Origin: Zygnema cylindricum
Taxonomy: Eukaryota; Streptophyta; Zygnematophyceae; Zygnematales; Zygnemataceae
Assembly (NCBI GenBank): GCA_037447655.1
Contig: JBBHKE010000642.1
Coordinates: 1 to 18,500 of the forward strand
Reading direction: 5' to 3'
Length of the DNA stretch: 18,500 nt
This document shows positions 9,498 to 18,210 of the stretch, piece after piece. Made by a program: the position numbers and the translations under genes. How positions within the stretch are numbered: position 1 is the stretch's first letter; each line of letters begins with the position of its first letter. Under the pieces are notes generated by a model, which saw only the letters and a program-made list of their open reading frames with translations, had not been told where the DNA came from and did not search any database.

Positions 9498-10181
9498 AAG
9501 TTCATGCAGACTATTCCTTACAGACAAGTAGTGGGAAGTCTAATCTATTTTATGAATAGTACCCGGCCAGATTTAGCTGCAGCTGTAGGAGTGTTGAGTA
9601 GAAGTCTAAATGCTCCCATTAAGAGGGATTGGGAGGCAGCTAAGAGAGTCCTTAGATACTTGATAGGAACTAGGGATCTATGGTTGCATTTAGGTGGGGA
9701 GAATACTAACATCTCTACTTGGAGTGATTCCAGTAATGGTGATGCTTCGATGAGGAGATGCACTTCTGGATATGTATTATATGTGGGTGATGGGGCTTGT
9801 TGTTGGAGTAGCAAACAACAAAAGGTTATTGCTCAGTCCACCATGGAGGTTAAGTATATGGCCTCTTGCTCTGCAATAAAAGAATTGATGTGGGTCAAGT
9901 CTTTGCTTGGTGAGCTTGGTCACCTTAAGAGTGGTGTGCAGAAAAAATTTTGTGATAATCAGGCAGCAATTACTATTTCTGCCAATCCTAAACATCATTT
10001 TAAAGCCAAACACATGGATATTAGACTCAGCTTTGTTACAGAAAAAATAGAAAATAAAATAATCAGTTTAGAGTACCGACCAGATAGTGAGATGGTAGCA
10101 GATATGATGACCAAACTTGTGCCTTCCCCTAAGCTAATTTTCTGTAGGGAGAAGTGTGGTTTGAAATTAAAGATTGACTAG
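9498..10181 (+). pseudogene. RNase H region and C-terminus of element Y polyprotein
   Basis: The frame continues from RT (PYRQVVGSLIYFMNSTRPDLAAAVGVLSR), then enters RNase H. It has TWSDSSNGD with the first acidic residue, CTSGYVLY, CCWSSKQQKVIAQST, CDNQAAI, and the C-terminal KHMDIRLSFVTEKI ... VADMMTKLVPSPK. These are in the order typical of plant copia. The usual STTEAEY motif reads STMEVKY here, so one acidic position has become Lys. The stop at 10179-10181 is followed directly by the polypurine tract. The segment is open for 228 codons. Confidence 0.9.
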
Positions 10182-10194
10182 AAAATAAGGGGAG
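10182..10194 (+). promoter_or_regulatory. Polypurine tract of element Y
   Basis: AAAATAAGGGGAG lies between the polyprotein stop and the TG of the 3' LTR. That is the position and composition expected of the RNase H-resistant primer for plus-strand DNA synthesis. Confidence 0.85.
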
Positions 10195-11237
10195 TGTAGA
10201 AATTAATGGTTTTTGAAGTATTTTCTAGGTCAGAAATAAAAAAGAAGCCGAGGAAGTCTACCTCTAACTTCTCTCTCCCACTCTCAAACTTGTCGCAGTC
10301 ACTGAGAAATTGGAGAGGAAGCTAGAGCCATGGCTACCTAGGCTATCCTGAGGTTTACGGGAAATATATATTTGGGGTTTATTTAGTAAAAATATATGCG
10401 GCGGCCACACAATTTGAACTTGGTACCTGCCGGACGGCAAGCTGCCGGTAGCCGGTAACCTTAGCCGTTAAGTCTTGAAGTAGTGTTAGGTAGTATATAG
10501 TTTGATAACTATTTAAACTTTAATACGAAGGAAAAATCATTTAACTATAATTGTTTACGGGATACATAAAACTGGTAGTGTAAAAGTACGAATTGCGGTA
10601 CGGATAAGAAATCAATACCGCGCATTGATTTCGTAAGCGAAACAAATACCGCGCATGTATTTATTACGGCTCCAATCAAATGTGAATTTAATCGGACCGC
10701 TTGAATTAGCGGCGATATCTCGGAAGAAGAATTCCGCGGTTTGTGGGAATCCTCACATCGGATGATACGTGGCAAAATTACATTGGATCCTGGTATCTTC
10801 GGAAATTACGGCACCGAATTCGGATATGACATGTGTCGACATTTAGGCCATGTTGTACAATTTCTGTACATAAAGTACACCGGCCACTGTACTTTTGTGT
10901 ACGAAAAGAAATCTGATTGGTTCCGTACATCAATAGATAGAGTCTGTGAGAGAGATAGGACTTAGAAAAATTAGGAGATAGGACCCTCTCTCCCAGAGAG
11001 CTTCTGTACAAAAGGTCAATTTTGACCCTCCATAACTTATTGCTCAGGGGAACAAATTCAAAGATTCTTTTTGCTATCGACTCAGGGGAGTCTTGTCTTC
11101 ATAAGGGTGAAGTTGGTCAGAGTTTTTGTCTGCCAGGGTGGCAGCTATTTTCGCTGAATCACAAAGGAGTCAGGGTTATCATAGAGGCTTCTTGGAAGCT
11201 GTCCACTCAGAGGACTTATGGAGGTCTCACAGTTTCA
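10195..11237 (+). repeat. 3' LTR of element Y (LTR3)
   Basis: This LTR of about 1043 bp begins TGTAGAAATT and ends GTTTCA. It aligns with LTR2 throughout, with frequent substitutions and small indels. It is followed at 11238 by the protease sequence of X (ATGCATATGTGTCATGACAT encodes MHMCHDM). The stem (10262-10279 with 10310-10326) and the GTAC array (10854-10902) are kept. Confidence 0.88.
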
Positions 11238-11525
11238 CATCCATGCATATGTGTCATGACATGTACCTCTTCACTAAGCTAAGAAAGATCCCTACTTTAG
11301 AAATAAAGTATGTGGATGGGAGATTAGTTACTACATATCTAGTGGGCGCGGTAGATTTGAAAGTCTTAGTGGAGGGTAAGACTTATATACTCACCTTTCT
11401 CATGTACTCTACATTCCTCGGTTGAGTAAAAATCTTATGTCTACTTCTGTATTAGATGACAAGGATTATGATACATTCACTAGAAAGAGAGTCTTTACAG
11501 TTACGTATGGAGATGAAGCCTACTT
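11238..11525 (+). pseudogene. Protease remnant of element X
   Basis: The frame reads MHMCHDMYLFTKLRKIPTLE, then YVDGRLVTTYLVGAVDLKVLVEGKTY. These line up with Y's protease from just after the catalytic DSG onward. The active-site part (WIVDSGAF) is absent, falling in the roughly 45 bp missing at the Y insertion. A frameshift near 11400 is followed by STSVLDDKDYDTFTRKRVFTV and then GDEAYF at the solo LTR boundary. The protein resumes at 12573. Confidence 0.8.
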
Positions 11526-12567
11526 TGTTGAAATTAATAGATTTCTAGAGTATTTTCAAGGTTTAAATTTGTTACGATAAATGAAAAGAAAAGGACGGGT
11601 AGCCTGCCTCCACCTCCTCTCTGTAGCCCTCATACTTGTTGTAGTTAGTGAAGGATAGAGAGGGTGGTTGATCCATGGCTGCCTTAGTTCAACAGGCACT
11701 TATTTTTAGTAGGTTACTAAAAATATACTTGACGGACCCGGGATTTGATCCCGGTACCTGCGGTTCGTCAAGTTAGACGATAGCGTCAGCTTTATCCTAT
11801 TAGACAAGGACCAATGCTAAATGCTATAGTATGTAATAGATATATATATATATATATTTAGGAGGGAACAAATCCATTTAACTAAAACTGCATACAGCAT
11901 GCATAGATACAGTTTTATGAAAGTACGAAGTACGATTCTTTTCAAAACGGATATCACGCATTTTGTTTCGATAGTGAAACAAATATAGCGCAAGTATTTA
12001 TAACAGCTAAGATTGCTTCTCGTTGAAAATCCAACGACGCACATCATCGCCGAAATCTCGGAATTGTCACTTCGGCGTTTTGTGTCGTGGCATGACCTGG
12101 AGCCACGTGGAGAGATGACATTCGATCATGGGAATTCCGAGGAATGTACGGACGTGTGAAATGCAGACACGCATCCGCATAAAAGCCTTGTCGTACATAG
12201 GCCGTACAAAAGGTACACCGGCAGTAGTACTTTTTGGTACGGTACAGTAATCTGATTGGTCTGTACTTCAATAGATAGAAGTTATTTGAGGGAATCAAGA
12301 CTTGGAAAATTTTGGTAGGTTGTCACCTCTCCCTTTGAGAGTTTTGTACAAATTGGCATTTTTACTGCCTCATAACTAATCGGCTGGTTGGCTGTTTTCA
12401 GTGATTCTTTTTGCTACGAACTCAAAGGAGTATAGGGTGCACAGGGATGTTGTCAAACAGTCATTTTCCCTTCCAGGACAACAGTGGTTGTCGATTAAAG
12501 TGGGTTAGTTAAATACTTTCTAGAGGCTTCTTGTGTTCTGTGGTCCAATAGAGGACGCAGAATTCCA
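11526..12567 (+). repeat. Solo copia LTR inserted in X (LTR4), TSD TACTT
   Basis: This 1042-bp LTR begins TGTTGAAATT, ends AATTCCA, and is flanked by TACTT at 11521-11525 and again at 12568-12572. Removing it and one repeat restores X's frame: GDEAYF then TADKGS lines up with Y's DVYFIAEKGS. No internal sequence is present, so it is the product of LTR-LTR recombination of a full element. It resembles LTR1 more than Y's LTRs. It carries the stem (11610-11623 with 11657-11667) and a seven-copy GTAC cluster from 12193. Confidence 0.9.
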
Positions 12568-12572
12568 TACTT

Positions 12573-13566
12573 CACAGCAGATAAGGGTAGCTAAGGAATT
12601 TTTAGGCTTAACGTGAGTAATGAAAAGAAAAGTACTTACTATCGTGGTGTCTCGAGCTTGATGATCAAGCATAAGCCGTTTGGGCATGTGCATTTTGATA
12701 CGTTGAGGGAAATGAAGAAGCTTGGTGTAGTAGAAGGCATTCTATTTGGGGATAATGAAATGATGGATGACTGTAGTGGCTGTGCCCAAGGTAAGGCTCA
12801 CAGACTGCCCTTTCCCAAAACTACCACATATAGAGGTGAGAAAGTACTAAATCTAGTCCACTCAGATATCTCGAGACAAACAAGAGTACCTTCGGTTAGG
12901 GGAAAGAGGTAAATGCTGACAATTACTGATGACTGGTCCAGATATTCTTGAGTCTATTTCCTAAAAATAAAGTCGGAAACACCAAAGTATTTCAAATAAT
13001 ACAAAGCCTGGAGTGAAAAGTTAAATGGAACCCGCATTAAGCGAAAAATGAGTGATATTAGGGGAGAGTACACCTCTAACCAGTTTGAGGAATACTTAAA
13101 AGATGAGGGAGTTCAGCATGAAAAATTTGTACCGAATAATCCAGAACCAAATGGGGTAGCTAAAAGGTTAAACCAGTTTCTTGGAGATAGTGTATGTAGT
13201 ATGTTGGCTGACAATAAAATAGGAAGAAGATTTTGGGCAAAAGCCATGAACTGTGCTAATTACATTAAGAATACAGTCCTCACTACAACCATTAAAGGAA
13301 TGACACCTTATGAGAGATGGGTTGGAAAGAAACCGGATATTTCTCACTTGAAAGTATTCGGTAGTCAAGTTTACAGTCTTGACACAGATAAGAAAAACAT
13401 GAAACTAGATGCTAAGGGAAAACCGGGATATTTTGTGGGATATGATAAGGATGTCAAAGGATATAGAGTCTATGACTTGGCTAAACAAGATATCATTCTA
13501 GTAAAGCATTTAGTTGTCATGGATGAAGGAAAGTCATTCAATCTTTTCAATACACTAAGAAAATAA
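12573..13566 (+). pseudogene. Integrase of element X, catalytic Glu replaced
   Basis: The frame resumes after the solo LTR: VSNEKKSTYY, then HKPFGHVHFDTLREM and CSGCAQGKAHRLPF (zinc region). Catalytic Asp is present at 12865-12867 (VHSDIS) and 13054-13056 (MSDIRGEY). The codon at 13162-13164, exactly 35 residues further on, is AAA (GVAKRLN), so the third catalytic residue is Lys, not Glu. Stops lie after GKR (12910-12912) and within the core near 12950-13000. All pieces share one frame, ending in the conserved GYFVGYDKDVKGYRVYD. Confidence 0.85.
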
Positions 13567-13914
13567 GAATCAGTTTTGGGTATAAAAGTGAGGAGGACTC
13601 AGATCTTCCGAAAGGGACACAAGTGAAAAGATGATGGCAGATTTAGGGGAGATCCAAGATGGGGGAGATATACCGGGATCTTTTCATATTTATATACACT
13701 CTGAGGAGGAAGAGGAAGATGAGCCGGAACCGGTTTCCATGGATTGGGGAGCTGATGAGACAGTACGGAGGAATCTAAGACTTCCCTCCATTCTAGCTTT
13801 TGTCTTTGATGGAGAACTAAGGAGCAGCAAAAGGCTACAAGAAAAACAGGCTGCTCAAAAGGTAATAACACTATCTCACCTAGATGAGACGCAATGATAC
13901 TCAGAGGCAATAAA
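13567..13914 (+). pseudogene. Integrase-RT linker and RT start of element X
   Basis: After a frameshift between 13567 and 13630 an 88-codon open stretch (13631-13897) encodes an acidic linker, then ELRSSKRLQEKQAAQKVITL. This matches Y's SSKRLQEKQVNNKVTKL before RT. A stop at 13895-13897 is followed by YSEAIN, equal to Y's TYGEAM, and X ends there at the edge of LTR W1. On its own this could be mistaken for a small acidic-protein gene. Confidence 0.8.
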
Positions 13915-15082
13915 TGTTGTCCATAGCCATTTTCAGCCATGGATTTACCCTCGGAAGCACCACAGACTACCGAAAAACAGCCTACTTTGAATCAACACAG
14001 AATTCTACAAAAATATCAAAACAAGCTGAAACTACAAAAACAGGTAGTTTCTAGGCTACAAATAACCTCACAAAGTTTCAGACAAAAATAATGCACACAG
14101 TGATCACACCATCTAGTCAAAGTTGCAGAAAAACAGTCTGCCAGAACTTTGATAAAACAGACTAACTTCACAATGAATTAAAGCACAGACCAAGCTCATA
14201 ATAGGCCTGCAAATCTGTGAAAATATTAAGAGTATATAGAGGAATACACATACAGAATTTCAGACAATTCTGCGAACAGATCTGAGAGTAATCCTCAGAT
14301 AAAATTACCAAAAATAACCATAAACAGTTTTTGGTCCAAAAGGTTCCTAAGTCCTAAAATGACTAAGTCCTACAAATATATACAAGAGCTTACTGCTGAA
14401 TGTACTGAGGCATACCAGCCGTACGCTGTCTACCAGCTACCTCTATTAATGTTGGTATACCCGAATACTTCAAGGTATGTCAAAGTGAGTAAACCTACAC
14501 AAATACTTAATACACAAAAAGACAAAACAATGTTTGACCAAATATTTATACGTACACACAATCTCACAAAATCGTATGTTGAGTCACGCTACGTCACTCA
14601 ATGAGATTCCTTAAATTTATTCAAAGGATCCGGGTCGTCCAAAAATAAGCATTGTGTGATTGGCGCGATTCCGCGTGGCAACAAAATCCAAACGAAATCC
14701 ACGTGAGTCGTCAAATATCTCGTGACGTCGCGAAACGCATTCACGTCCACTTGCCAAATAAGACGCTCCGTACTTGCGGCGTCCTTTTTCCATAAATGCG
14801 TATGTCGCATTATGTTTCGTACGAGTGACATCATTTTTCAACATTTCAAATATTTCGGATCGGATCGCTTCGCGATCCGCCGTCCTTTTCTCACCGCATT
14901 ACACACCACTCAAATATTTCCTCACGTCCCTTTAATTTCGATCGTATAACTACCCCCCCTATCCCCAAATCCATTCGAACCTCCATTCGTACCACCACAT
15001 TACTTCTGGTAATAATTTACGCATGAACGTCGCGTGCGCACAAAATGTCGCGTACGCACAAAACTAACTTTTCAAAACAACA
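13915..15082 (-). repeat. Single LTR of family W (W1), at an X/Z junction
   Basis: This 1168-bp LTR on the minus strand starts TGTTGT (at 15082) and ends ACAACA (at 13915), a perfect 6-base terminal inverted repeat. It matches W2 end to end in inverse orientation, with stronger divergence in the first third. Flanks are ATAAA (13910-13914) and AGAAG (15083-15087), so there is no target duplication. It has three 18-bp tandem units near its 5' end (15010-15063), a perfect 8-bp stem with 3-base loop at 14861-14879, and a TATAAATA-like site near 14545. No internal region of W is in the window, so its superfamily is unknown. Confidence 0.8.
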
Positions 15083-15420
15083 AGAAGGCGGTCTTAAAAT
15101 CCATGCGGTGTATTTCCATATCCTCTGCTGCGGGTAAACTTAAGAGGATTCTCACAAAGGGAAATCAGGCTACCGGTGCAAAGGTTTCTTCATAGTCTAT
15201 TCGTTCTTTCTGAGTATAACCTTTAGCAACCAACCTAGCTTAATATCTTTCAATTGTATTTTATGGGTTAAGTTTAAGCTTTAAAACCTAATTAAATCCA
15301 ATTGGTTTTCTATCTGGTGGACAGTATACCAACTCCCATGTGTTGGCTTCCATGATAGGCCATTTTTTCATTGATGGTACTGATCCACCGGCTGCCTTCT
15401 TGGGTATTTGTGGCCTGTAA
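15083..15420 (-). pseudogene. RT fragment of element Z
   Basis: On the minus strand the frames give NTQEGSRWISTINEKM, then after a shift near 15335 CPPDRKPIG, LKLKLNP, ARLVAKGYTQKERIDYEETF, APVA, and ILLSLPAAEDMEIHRMDFKTAFL. They match Y's RT from about 8620 to 8955. At least four stops fall inside (for example in the CKWVFKLK and YKARL motifs). The fragment ends just after the first catalytic Asp. The YVDD motif and everything after are absent. Confidence 0.85.
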
Positions 15421-16720
15421 GTATGTATGGGGTTCATCTGGGTGAGACATCTTTGTGAGTTGGTTATTTACTTGTCTTTCTTGAAGCCGTTTACTACTTC
15501 TTGTTCCTCCTTCAAAATCTGACGTCGGTATAACAAGCATCCTCGAATTTCGTTTAGGAAGATTTTCAACTCCCCTATCTTCCAATTTTGGTGTTTGATC
15601 AAGTTCTTCATTGGTTTCCACTTCGTATTGTGGCGTTTCCTGGGATGTTATCTTTCTATCCTTCTCCTTTGGTATATCTGCAAATTTCTCCTTTTCCTTG
15701 TCTTCCTTCTCTTCATTTCCAAAGTCAAAGTCAGAAAAGTGACTCGGTTGAAATCTGATTTTGACTTCTTTGTTATATTTGAATGGATCAATAGACTTTA
15801 CTTCATTCATCACCACTATGTGTTTTACCAAAATGATATCTCTTTTTTTTCAAGTCATACACTCGATATCCTTTTTTGCTTTCATCATATCCTACAAGAT
15901 ATCACGGTTTCCCTCTTCCCTCTAACTTCTATTTAGTCTTATCGGAATCCAAACTGTAGACTTGACTTCCGAACACTCTCAAACTAGAAAAATCTGGTTT
16001 TTTTCCCGTCCACCTTTTATACGGAGTTTCCTCCTTATTTGTCGAAGTTAGCACTCTATTTTTGATGAAAATTGCATAGTTCATAGACTCAACCCAAAAC
16101 TGCAATCCTATTCTCTTATCAGTTAGCATTCTTCTGGACATATCTCATAAAGTTCTAATCACTCTTTCTGTTACTCCATTTAGTTCTGGATTATAAGGAA
16201 TAGTTTTCTCATGATGGATTCCTTCTTCTTTAAAAAATCTTCAAATTCCTTTGAGGTGTATTCTTTCCCATTATCACTTCTTATCTCTTTTATTGAGGTT
16301 TCATGTAATTTTTTACTCCATACTTTGTATTCTTTGAAACATCTTAGTACCTCTGACTTATGTCTAAGAAAATATACCTTAGTGTATCTAGACCTTTCAT
16401 CTGTAATGGTTAGCATTCATCTTTTCCCCCCATGTGAAGCATACCTAGCTGGTCCCCAAACATCAGTGTGAACTAGATCTTATACTTTCTCTCTTCTAAC
16501 TATGGATCCCTTTGGAAATGGGAGTCTATGAATCTTCCCTTGGGCACATCCATTACAATCATCTGAGGTCTCATCATCTCCAAACTCAATTCTATCCACT
16601 ATTCCTTTTTTCATCATTTTCTTTAATCTATCTAGATTCACATGCCCCAACCTCTTGTGCCAATGCATCATATCACTTCCACACGAGTAAAGAACACCCT
16701 TTTCATTGCAAATTACAATT
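15421..16720 (-). pseudogene. Integrase and linker of element Z
   Basis: The frame reads WHKRLGHVNLDRLKKMMKKG and CNGCAQGKIHRLPF (zinc region), then VHTDVWGPA with catalytic Asp at 16462-16464, RSDNGKEYTS with Asp at 16273-16275, and GVTERVI with Glu at 16166-16168. All three catalytic residues survive, but the interval between the last two is one base short of 35 codons, revealing a frameshift. Stops occur after RREKV, after GGKR and at RTL. The later part (15310-15831) is open and encodes a Lys/Glu-rich linker, then SSKRLQERQVNNQLTKM. Confidence 0.87.
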
Positions 16721-17040
16721 CTGAATATTCCTTGACTTCCCTTTTCAGCTATGAAATAAACCTCATTATCAAAGCTAGCTGTGAAGATTCCTTTCTTAGT
16801 TCCTGTTTCAAACTGTTTTTTATCTAGAACAGTTGTAGAGACTAGATTCTTGCTAAGTTGTGGAATGTAAAGAAAATATGAGAGTGTTACAATTGAAGCC
16901 TTTCCATCAACTAGAACTTTAAATCAATTGATCCCACAAGACTTGTGGTTTCTACTCTACCATCTCCATATTCTATCTTAAGTGTTGGAATTTTTCTTAA
17001 TTTAGTAAACCACCTCTTATTTTTACACATATGCATTGAA
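16721..17040 (-). pseudogene. Protease of element Z, distal part
   Basis: Downstream of LTR W2 on the minus strand the frame reads MHMCKNKRWFTKLRKIPTLK, then IEYGDGRVETTSLVGSID, and after shifts TASFDNEVYFIAEKGSQGIF. This lines up with Y's protease after the catalytic motif. Unlike Y, there is no stop at the protease-integrase boundary here (FRIVICNEKG). Confidence 0.82.
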
Positions 17041-18210
17041 TGTTGTTTTTGAAAAGTGAGTTTTGTGCGTACGTAATGTTTCGTGCATACACCATGATTC
17101 GTGAATACTTGACGCGTTTTTAATGCGTATGCTATCTTGATTTACTGTGAAGGTTCGAATGGATTTGCGAATTGGGGGAGTAATGGTACTAATTGTTTTG
17201 GGATGTACAAAATTAATTGAGTGGCGCAAACAAACGTAAGGAAAAATACAGAATATATGAGTCAAATTTATGGCATGTTTTGGAAAGGTACGCCGCAGGT
17301 ACGAATCATAATGATGACGAAAGGAATTCGAACTTAAAGTGGAGTGAGCGACATAGAGTGAAAAGGACGCAGCCAGTACGGACTAATTTGGATGAGGTGA
17401 CGTGAGTTCGTCAAGTGGATTGTATTATCGGGTGACACGACATCAATTATGCCGAATAACAAGCTACGGACGGCGGCGCCGTCAGTCTGGTCATTTTGGT
17501 GAGGGACGCGAAATCGCGTCCATCACATGATATTTATATTGGACGGTCTAGATTCATTTGACGAAATTTGTAAGGTTTGTAAATATTTACAACAAGGTTT
17601 TGTCCTATGTGTATTAATTATTAGTGTAGATCTTTTGTTTATGACATATCACAAAGTATTCGGGTATACTCACATTAATAGAGGTAGTTGATAGGTTACG
17701 TACGGCTGGTATGCCTCCGTACAATCATTAGTAAGCTCATTGTGTATTTGTAGGACTTAGTCATTTTTTGCACTCATGAACTTTTTGGACAAAAACTGTT
17801 TTGCTCTTTTTTGGTAAATTTCAACTGAGGATTGCTCTAAGGTGTATCGCCAAAATTATCTGAAATTTTGCATGTGTGTTCCTCATTAAATTGGAAATAT
17901 TTTGGCGTATTTTCAGACCTATTGTGTCTCTTGTTTGCTTGGGACTTCATTGTGAAGTTGGTCAGATTTTTCAAAGTTCTGGCAAACTGTTTTTATGCAA
18001 CTTTGACTGAGTGTTGTGATAAGTCTGTTAAGTATTTTCATATAAAATTTTGTGGGGATACTAAGTGTCGTAGGAAATATCTGTTTCAGTAGTTTCAGAT
18101 TTTTTTGGTAATTCTGTAGAATTCTTAGGGGATTCAAAGTAGGCTGTTTTTGGGGTAGTGTGTGGTGCTTCCGAGGGTAAATTCATGGCTGAAAATGGCT
18201 ATGAACCATA
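17041..18210 (+). repeat. Solo LTR of family W (W2), TSD TTGAA, inside Z
   Basis: This 1170-bp LTR begins TGTTGTTTTT and ends ACCATA (eroded from ACAACA as in W1). TTGAA flanks it at 17036-17040 and 18211-18215. Excising it rejoins Z's protease: GGF before it and MHMCKNK after it. Three tandem 18-bp units at 17061-17114 sit near its 5' end. Open frames of about 70 codons inside it (17868-18137) overlap on both strands and are not genes. Confidence 0.87.

Larger units (their letters stand above)
4805..11237 (+). mobile_element. Element Y: structurally complete Ty1/copia retrotransposon inserted in X
   Basis: Y runs from LTR to LTR (about 6.4 kb) with all copia modules in order: gag, protease, integrase, RT, RNase H. 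RT lies after integrase, which separates it from Ty3/gypsy. It has a PBS next to the 5' LTR and a polypurine tract next to the 3' LTR. The coding region has stops at 6413, 6950, 7319, 7748 and 9495, and frameshifts near 6300 and 8870. The two LTRs have drifted apart by many substitutions and indels, so it is not recent. The flanking 5-mers (TGCTC and CATCC) are not a duplication, and X lacks roughly 45 bp at the junction. Confidence 0.9.
2706..13914 (+). mobile_element. Element X: Ty1/copia LTR retrotransposon, interrupted and truncated
   Basis: X comprises a 5' LTR (2706-3712), PBS (3713-3727), gag (to 4804), a protease remnant (11238-11525), a pre-integrase/integrase region (12573 onward), and a stretch reaching the beginning of RT at 13914. 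Two insertions interrupt it: element Y (4805-11237) and a solo LTR (11526-12567). When the insertions are removed, the pieces read in the standard copia order gag-protease-integrase-RT, which is why I treat them as one element. RT, RNase H and the 3' LTR are missing, because X ends abruptly where LTR W1 begins. The reading frames carry several stops and frameshifts, so X is dead. Confidence 0.8.

Noticed and set aside
5838-10181. A functional, currently active retrotransposon
   Set aside because: At least five in-frame stops, two frameshifts, a mutated PBS, a lost zinc ligand and diverged LTRs rule out autonomy.
13631-13897. An 88-codon acidic protein as a separate gene
   Set aside because: It ends in SSKRLQEKQ, the copia integrase-RT linker signature seen in Y and Z, so it is part of X.
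17868-18137. Overlapping open frames of about 70 codons on both strands
   Set aside because: They lie inside LTR W2, are not kept open in W1, and show no protein features.
13915-18210. A Mutator-like or other TIR transposon with 1.17-kb arms carrying copia cargo
   Set aside because: The right arm has its own TTGAA duplication and TG start inside Z, the outer flanks share no duplication, and each arm has complete LTR ends.
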